From: Burkholderiales bacterium
Lineage (GTDB): Bacteria; Pseudomonadota; Gammaproteobacteria; Burkholderiales; Ga0077523
NCBI GenBank assembly: GCA_019745565.1
Contig: JAIESW010000079.1
Location: forward strand, 1 to 64,000
Length of the DNA: 64,000 nt
Direction of reading: 5' to 3'
This document shows, piece by piece, positions 60,595 to 64,000 of this stretch. The notes beneath the pieces were generated by a model, which did not search any database, was not told the origin of the DNA, and was given only the letters and a program-made list of their open reading frames with translations. Every line of letters begins with the position of its first letter. Position 1 is the stretch's first letter. The translations under genes and the position numbers were made by a program.

Positions 60595-61004
60595 TCGTTT
60601 TCCGTTTCACGGATGGTCAGGCGGATGGTCGCATCCGCATCGCGCAGATAGCGCGCCTGGAACGCGTAGGCCTGTCGCTCGCGCCGGTACCAGAGCGGCG
60701 TCCCGTATTCGGCAGGACCGCTCTGCGCCTGCAACGCGTGCACGAGTTCGTGCAGCAGGATGCTGCGTCCTAGCGCAGTGGCGAGATTCACGTCGTCGCG
60801 CAGCAGCAGCCGCTCGGGAATCCGGGTGACGCCACCGTAACCGCGCGACTCCCTTGCGTAAGCGAAGAAGCCCTGACAATTGCACGGCATGCTGGCCGAC
60901 GGCACGATCTCCACGGGAGGAATGTGAGCGGGCCATGGCTGGCCGCTCCAGGCCACGATCACACGCAGGAGCGCAGCGACCAGTTCCGTGGTGGCTGCGT
61001 CCAT
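60591..61004 (-). CDS. HExxH-containing protein of unknown function (137 aa)
   Basis: This 137-residue protein has the zinc-metalloprotease-type motif HELVH (residues 85-89) in LLHELVHALQ, preceded by a CxC pair (Cys41, Cys43). It has no signal peptide from the chosen ATG. The start overlaps the upstream cytochrome stop (TGATG), so it is coupled to the PQQ dehydrogenase/cytochrome genes. It may help maturation of that system, but this is only positional inference. Confidence 0.72.
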   Translation of the reverse strand: MDAATTELVAALLRVIVAWSGQPWPAHIPPVEIVPSASMPCNCQGFFAYARESRGYGGVTRIPERLLLRDDVNLATALGRSILLHELVHALQAQSGPAEYGTPLWYRRERQAYAFQARYLRDADATIRLTIRETEND

Positions 61005-61408
61005 CAGTGGTTCGACGACTGCGCGCCGCCTCCGGCTATGGGCTCCGCGGTGCGCAGCGCGACGATGGCGGCGATCACGGTCCAGATCTCCTGCTCGGAC
61101 AGCGTGCCTTTCCACGGCGGCATCACCTTGCCGCCGCGCTTCCGGCCGAACGAGATGGTCGCGTGCAGCGAGTCGGGGCTCAGGTCGTCGCGGTTGCGCA
61201 GTCGCGGCGCCTTCAGGCCGCCGCCGCCCGTGCCGTGGCAGTAGCCGCCGCAGGTGGTGTTGAGGATCTCCATGCCCTTCGCGATCACTTCAGGGGACTG
61301 GAGGTCGACGCCTGCGGTCTTGTCCGGCGGTGGAATGTCGTCGGCGGCGACGCAGGGGAGGGCGATCGCGAGAGCGATCACCGATGATCGGATGAACGGG
61401 AGTTTCAT
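61004..61408 (-). CDS. c-type cytochrome with CX3CH haem motif, partner of PQQ dehydrogenase
   Basis: This 134-residue exported cytochrome has a signal peptide ending near CVA-ADD. The haem site reads CGGYCHG (Cys53, Cys57, His58): three residues, not two, separate the cysteines. The axial Met is in GKVMPPWKGTLSE. It is encoded 72 bases after the PQQ alcohol dehydrogenase and is its probable electron acceptor. Confidence 0.88.
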   Translation of the reverse strand: MKLPFIRSSVIALAIALPCVAADDIPPPDKTAGVDLQSPEVIAKGMEILNTTCGGYCHGTGGGGLKAPRLRNRDDLSPDSLHATISFGRKRGGKVMPPWKGTLSEQEIWTVIAAIVALRTAEPIAGGGAQSSNH

Positions 61409-61480
61409 GACGGGGGAAGCACGAAGGAGGCGTGGCCTCCCCCGTGCGGTGGTGGATCGACGAACGGGATCGACGAACGC

Positions 61481-63214
61481 CTAGCGCGGCACCTTGAAGG
61501 CGAACAGGCTCGCGCCGGCGGGGAAGTCGGCTACTTCCGGATAGATCGACGCCGTGATCGCCTGGGCCGCCGACCCGATGCCGCTCGGGACCAGGATGTA
61601 CTGTTCGCCGCCGGCCATGTAGCTGATGATGCCGCCGCGCGAACCGGAGCCCGTGTTGAAGCGCCACAGTTCCGTGCCGCTGCGGCCGTCATAGGCGTAG
61701 ACGTAGCCCTTCATGTCGGAGCTGAACACCAGCCCGCCCTTGGTGGACAGGATGCCGGAGATGCGCGGGTACTTGTCGTGCACGCTCCAGAGCTTCTTGC
61801 CGGTGAGCGGATCCCACGCGTCGATCGCGCCGTGGGCCGTGTCCCCGGGCGGGTGCACCCACTGCAGGTCGGCGCCCGCGTACCAGCCGGGCAGCGGATC
61901 GAGTGAAGGCCGCTCCGGCCGCACCTTGGCGATCTCGCAGATCTCCTGGCGCGAGTTGAACCACACGCCCATGTCGGGGTTGTAGGAGCCGGCGTTCCAG
62001 CTGCGGCCGCCCAGCATGGAGGGGCAGAACATCGCATCCTTGGAGATCGACGGCGGGTTGCGGCCGATCAGCTCGCCCGTCTTCGGATTGATCGACTTCA
62101 CGAAGGTCACGTGCTTGTTGATCGTCCAGACGTTCTCGATCTTGCCGTTGGTGCGGTCGTACACGTACACGAAGCCGCTCTTCGCCTGGTGCACCATCAG
62201 CTTGCGGTCACCGCGGTCGATCAGCACGAACTCGCCGAGCGTCGAGTCGTAGTCCCAGTCGTCGTGCGGATGTTCCTGGTGGTACCACACCAGTTCTCCC
62301 GTGTCCGGCCGCAGAGCCAGCACCGAAGAGCTGTAGAGGTTGTCCCCGGGGCGTGCGCCGATGCCGGTCTTGCGCAGATGTCCGTCGGGCCCGTCGGTGG
62401 GGGCTGCCCAGTCGAACCACGGCGACGGATTCGAGGTGCCGTAGTAGATCATGTCGAGCTTCGGGTCGTAGCTGCCCACGTGCCACGCGCCGACGCCCGC
62501 ATACTTCGCGCTCGACTCGCCGAAGTCGTTCATGCCCCAGTGCTCCTCGCCTTCCAGCACCGGATCGAAGTACCAGACCTTCTCGCCGGTCGACTGGCTC
62601 AGGCCGAAGATGCCGCCCCCGCGCGCCGGAATGCCGCCCTGGGTGGAGCCGAAGATGACCTTGTCCTTCACCGCGAGCGGCGGCGACGTGAACATGCAGC
62701 CGCACTTCAGGGTGTCGACCAACTGGGTTTCCCACACCGGCTTGCCGGTCTTCATGTCGAGCGCGATGGCGCGGCCGTCGATGGTGCCGATGTACACGCG
62801 CCCGTTCGCGACGGTCACGCCGCGTGAATACGGTCCCACCGGCAGCTTGTCCACCCCGTCCTTGATCTTGGGAAAGTAGTGCCAGATCTCCTCGCCGGTG
62901 CGGCCGTCCACGGCGAACACGCGGTTGTACGAGGCGGTGTAGTAGATGACGCCGTCTACCACAAGGGGGGTTACCTGCAGGCCCTGCGTGATTTCGCCGG
63001 CCTGATGCACCCAGGCGACGGAGAGGCGCTTCACGTTCGACTTGGTGATGCCGGTGAGCGGGCTGTAGCGATGGGCGTCGTAGGTGCGGTGGTAGCTCGG
63101 CCAGTCGCCCGGCGCGGCGTTCTCGATCTCCGGTACGCCCGCCGCAATGGCTGTCGACGCGATGGCTCCCAAGGTCGCGGCGACGAGCAGTCTCCTATCC
63201 AGGACTCCAGACAT
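61481..63214 (-). CDS. PQQ-dependent alcohol dehydrogenase, XoxF/PedH-like (DxD type)
   Basis: This 577-residue periplasmic eight-bladed propeller oxidises alcohols with PQQ. It has a signal peptide (LVAATLGAIASTAIAAG). The repeated tryptophan-docking motifs, for example AVDGRTGEEIWHYF, ALDMKTGKPVWET and AYDGRSGTELWRF, are visible. The catalytic Asp321 is followed by Asp323 (WDYD), the signature of lanthanide-dependent enzymes. The adjacent-cysteine pair normal before the second blade is missing (the equivalent region reads VGPYSRGVTV), whereas CGC occurs at residues 171-173. The electron acceptor is the CX3CH cytochrome downstream. Confidence 0.88.
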   Translation of the reverse strand: MSGVLDRRLLVAATLGAIASTAIAAGVPEIENAAPGDWPSYHRTYDAHRYSPLTGITKSNVKRLSVAWVHQAGEITQGLQVTPLVVDGVIYYTASYNRVFAVDGRTGEEIWHYFPKIKDGVDKLPVGPYSRGVTVANGRVYIGTIDGRAIALDMKTGKPVWETQLVDTLKCGCMFTSPPLAVKDKVIFGSTQGGIPARGGGIFGLSQSTGEKVWYFDPVLEGEEHWGMNDFGESSAKYAGVGAWHVGSYDPKLDMIYYGTSNPSPWFDWAAPTDGPDGHLRKTGIGARPGDNLYSSSVLALRPDTGELVWYHQEHPHDDWDYDSTLGEFVLIDRGDRKLMVHQAKSGFVYVYDRTNGKIENVWTINKHVTFVKSINPKTGELIGRNPPSISKDAMFCPSMLGGRSWNAGSYNPDMGVWFNSRQEICEIAKVRPERPSLDPLPGWYAGADLQWVHPPGDTAHGAIDAWDPLTGKKLWSVHDKYPRISGILSTKGGLVFSSDMKGYVYAYDGRSGTELWRFNTGSGSRGGIISYMAGGEQYILVPSGIGSAAQAITASIYPEVADFPAGASLFAFKVPR

Positions 63215-63516
63215 GTCGGGTTCTCCTCCAGTTCGTTGTATTGGCTTTTATGGGGTTCCGGCTGACGTCCGGCGGATCTCCCGGTCAGACCTCTGCGGAA
63301 CACCTCGGAGGGTAGGCGACGAGCAACGCGCGTCGATATGGACACGATCTCGCGGCGGATACGAAAATTTCCGGGCGTCGCGGTGAGTGCGGCTTGTGGC
63401 GGCCGTGATCGCGGCCACGCGTGCCATGGAACCCACGGGCGGGTTTCCACTTCGTTTCCCGAGGTGGTTGGTCTTGGGTCCCGGTGTCTTCGGGAATGGA
63501 TGCGAGTGCGCTCGGT
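63215..63516. other. Intergenic region between the PQQ dehydrogenase and efflux genes
   Basis: About 300 bases, downstream of the efflux gene and upstream of the PQQ dehydrogenase, both on the minus strand. I see no gene with coding character and no clear terminator hairpin. The promoter of the PQQ dehydrogenase should lie here. Confidence 0.5.
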
Positions 63517-64000
63517 TCAGCCGTCGTGGCCGGACGCCTCCTCCTCCGGATCGTTCCAGAGCACGTGCGCTTCGATCAGCAGGCGGTGACGCGACTCCTC
63601 CGCCTCGGCTCGCGCCAGCGCGGCGGACAGCGCCGATTCCACGGCGAGGCGTCGCGCGATCACCACATCGGACAACGAAGCTTCCTTGAGCTGCCAGGAG
63701 CGCACCATGCTGTCGGCATTGCGGCTCATGCCTTCGGCGGCCGCGCGCGCCCGCTGCCATGCGGCGTACGCTCCCTTGGCCTGGCCGACCATCGCGGCTA
63801 CGTCGGCGCTGATGCGCTGGACCACGGCGGCCTCCAGGTTGAGTGCCGCATCGGATTGAGCACGCACGCCTTCGGAGAAGGCGGTGCGTGCTCTCCCGGG
63901 AATCGGCACGACGATGTACACGCCGGCGATGCGGTCCGGACCACTGCGATCCGACGAGAGGCGCGCGCCGATGGCGGGGTCGGGGACGAGGTCCGCCGCG
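63517..64000 (-). CDS. Outer membrane efflux protein (TolC/CzcC-like), 3' part only
   Basis: The frame is open to the window edge, so this is the C-terminal 160 residues of a larger protein. DLVPDPAIGARLSSDRSGPD, IAGVYIVVPIPGRARTAF and the long helices after it (SDVVIARRLAVESALSAALARAEAEE) fit the second half of a TolC-type efflux channel. VYIVVPIPG is the strand entering the second hairpin. The rest of the efflux system would lie beyond 64000. Confidence 0.8.
   Translation of the reverse strand, partial: AADLVPDPAIGARLSSDRSGPDRIAGVYIVVPIPGRARTAFSEGVRAQSDAALNLEAAVVQRISADVAAMVGQAKGAYAAWQRARAAAEGMSRNADSMVRSWQLKEASLSDVVIARRLAVESALSAALARAEAEESRHRLLIEAHVLWNDPEEEASGHDG

Overview
The window is about 66 percent GC, almost free of non-coding space, and reads like a chromosome segment of a betaproteobacterium (Burkholderiales/Rhodocyclales-like). 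This rests on typA, rmuC, mtfA, short-form argC, egtB, LivKHMGF and AtuA-type genes, soxCD, and many soluble c-type cytochromes and PQQ enzymes. There is no rRNA, tRNA, CRISPR array, phage or transposase gene. Assignments come from reading protein motifs by eye; no database search was run.

Layout. 1-6.7 kb: an EAL phosphodiesterase (-), then typA, rmuC, mtfA and a secretin-N-domain protein (+). 6.8-11 kb: a small helical protein, a YjdF-type membrane protein, sulfite dehydrogenase soxCD and an ankyrin protein, followed by a palindromic repeat and argC. 12.1-12.8 kb: two small genes. 12.8-18.2 kb (-): a six-gene envelope cassette of cupin, GT2, LPG-synthase-type membrane protein, ArnT-like transferase, PAP2 phosphatase and methyltransferase. 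18.2-28.7 kb (-): a long run of housekeeping and accessory genes (tag, VOC proteins, ynfA, egtB, exonuclease, thioesterase, YhiN-type flavoprotein, GFA, OsmC, TfoX-N, DUF296, hydrolase). 28.7-29.3 kb: a frameshifted GxxExxY/PD-(D/E)XK gene inside inverted repeats. 29.4-33.4 kb: metY, an FMN-binding protein, a miniature inverted-repeat element, a D-threonine-aldolase-type enzyme, a probably broken membrane gene and a small exported protein. 33.5-35.7 kb: a membrane C13 caspase-like peptidase and a HEAT/TPR protein. 35.7-44.9 kb: fadD, two AtuA-type genes and a complete branched-chain-type ABC transporter with an aldo/keto reductase, apparently a catabolic locus of unknown substrate. 44.9-49.6 kb: a Ser/Thr kinase fused to a cyclic-nucleotide domain, an LtnD-like dehydrogenase, a hydrolase, an MBL-fold hydrolase and a DUF6220 membrane protein.

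49.8-63.2 kb is the most distinctive region. A complete ebo cluster, in the order F-A-B-D-E-C, lies between PQQ beta-propeller dehydrogenases and c-type cytochromes. On its left are two sorbosone/glucose-dehydrogenase-type propellers, each with a monohaem cytochrome, transcribed divergently. On its right are a ferredoxin with an incomplete first cluster motif, an HExxH protein, a cytochrome with an unusual CX3CH haem site, and an eight-bladed PQQ alcohol dehydrogenase carrying the DxD lanthanide signature. The window ends in a partial TolC-type outer-membrane efflux gene.

Two dispersed repeat families stand out. One is a roughly 90-bp double-hairpin element (three copies plus one fragment). 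The other is built from 9-nt units (GACGCGGCG, or GACACGAAG) arranged as inverted repeats; one copy encloses the GxxExxY nuclease-like gene and another is an empty 101-bp version. That pairing suggests a nuclease-associated mobile element with a non-autonomous derivative.
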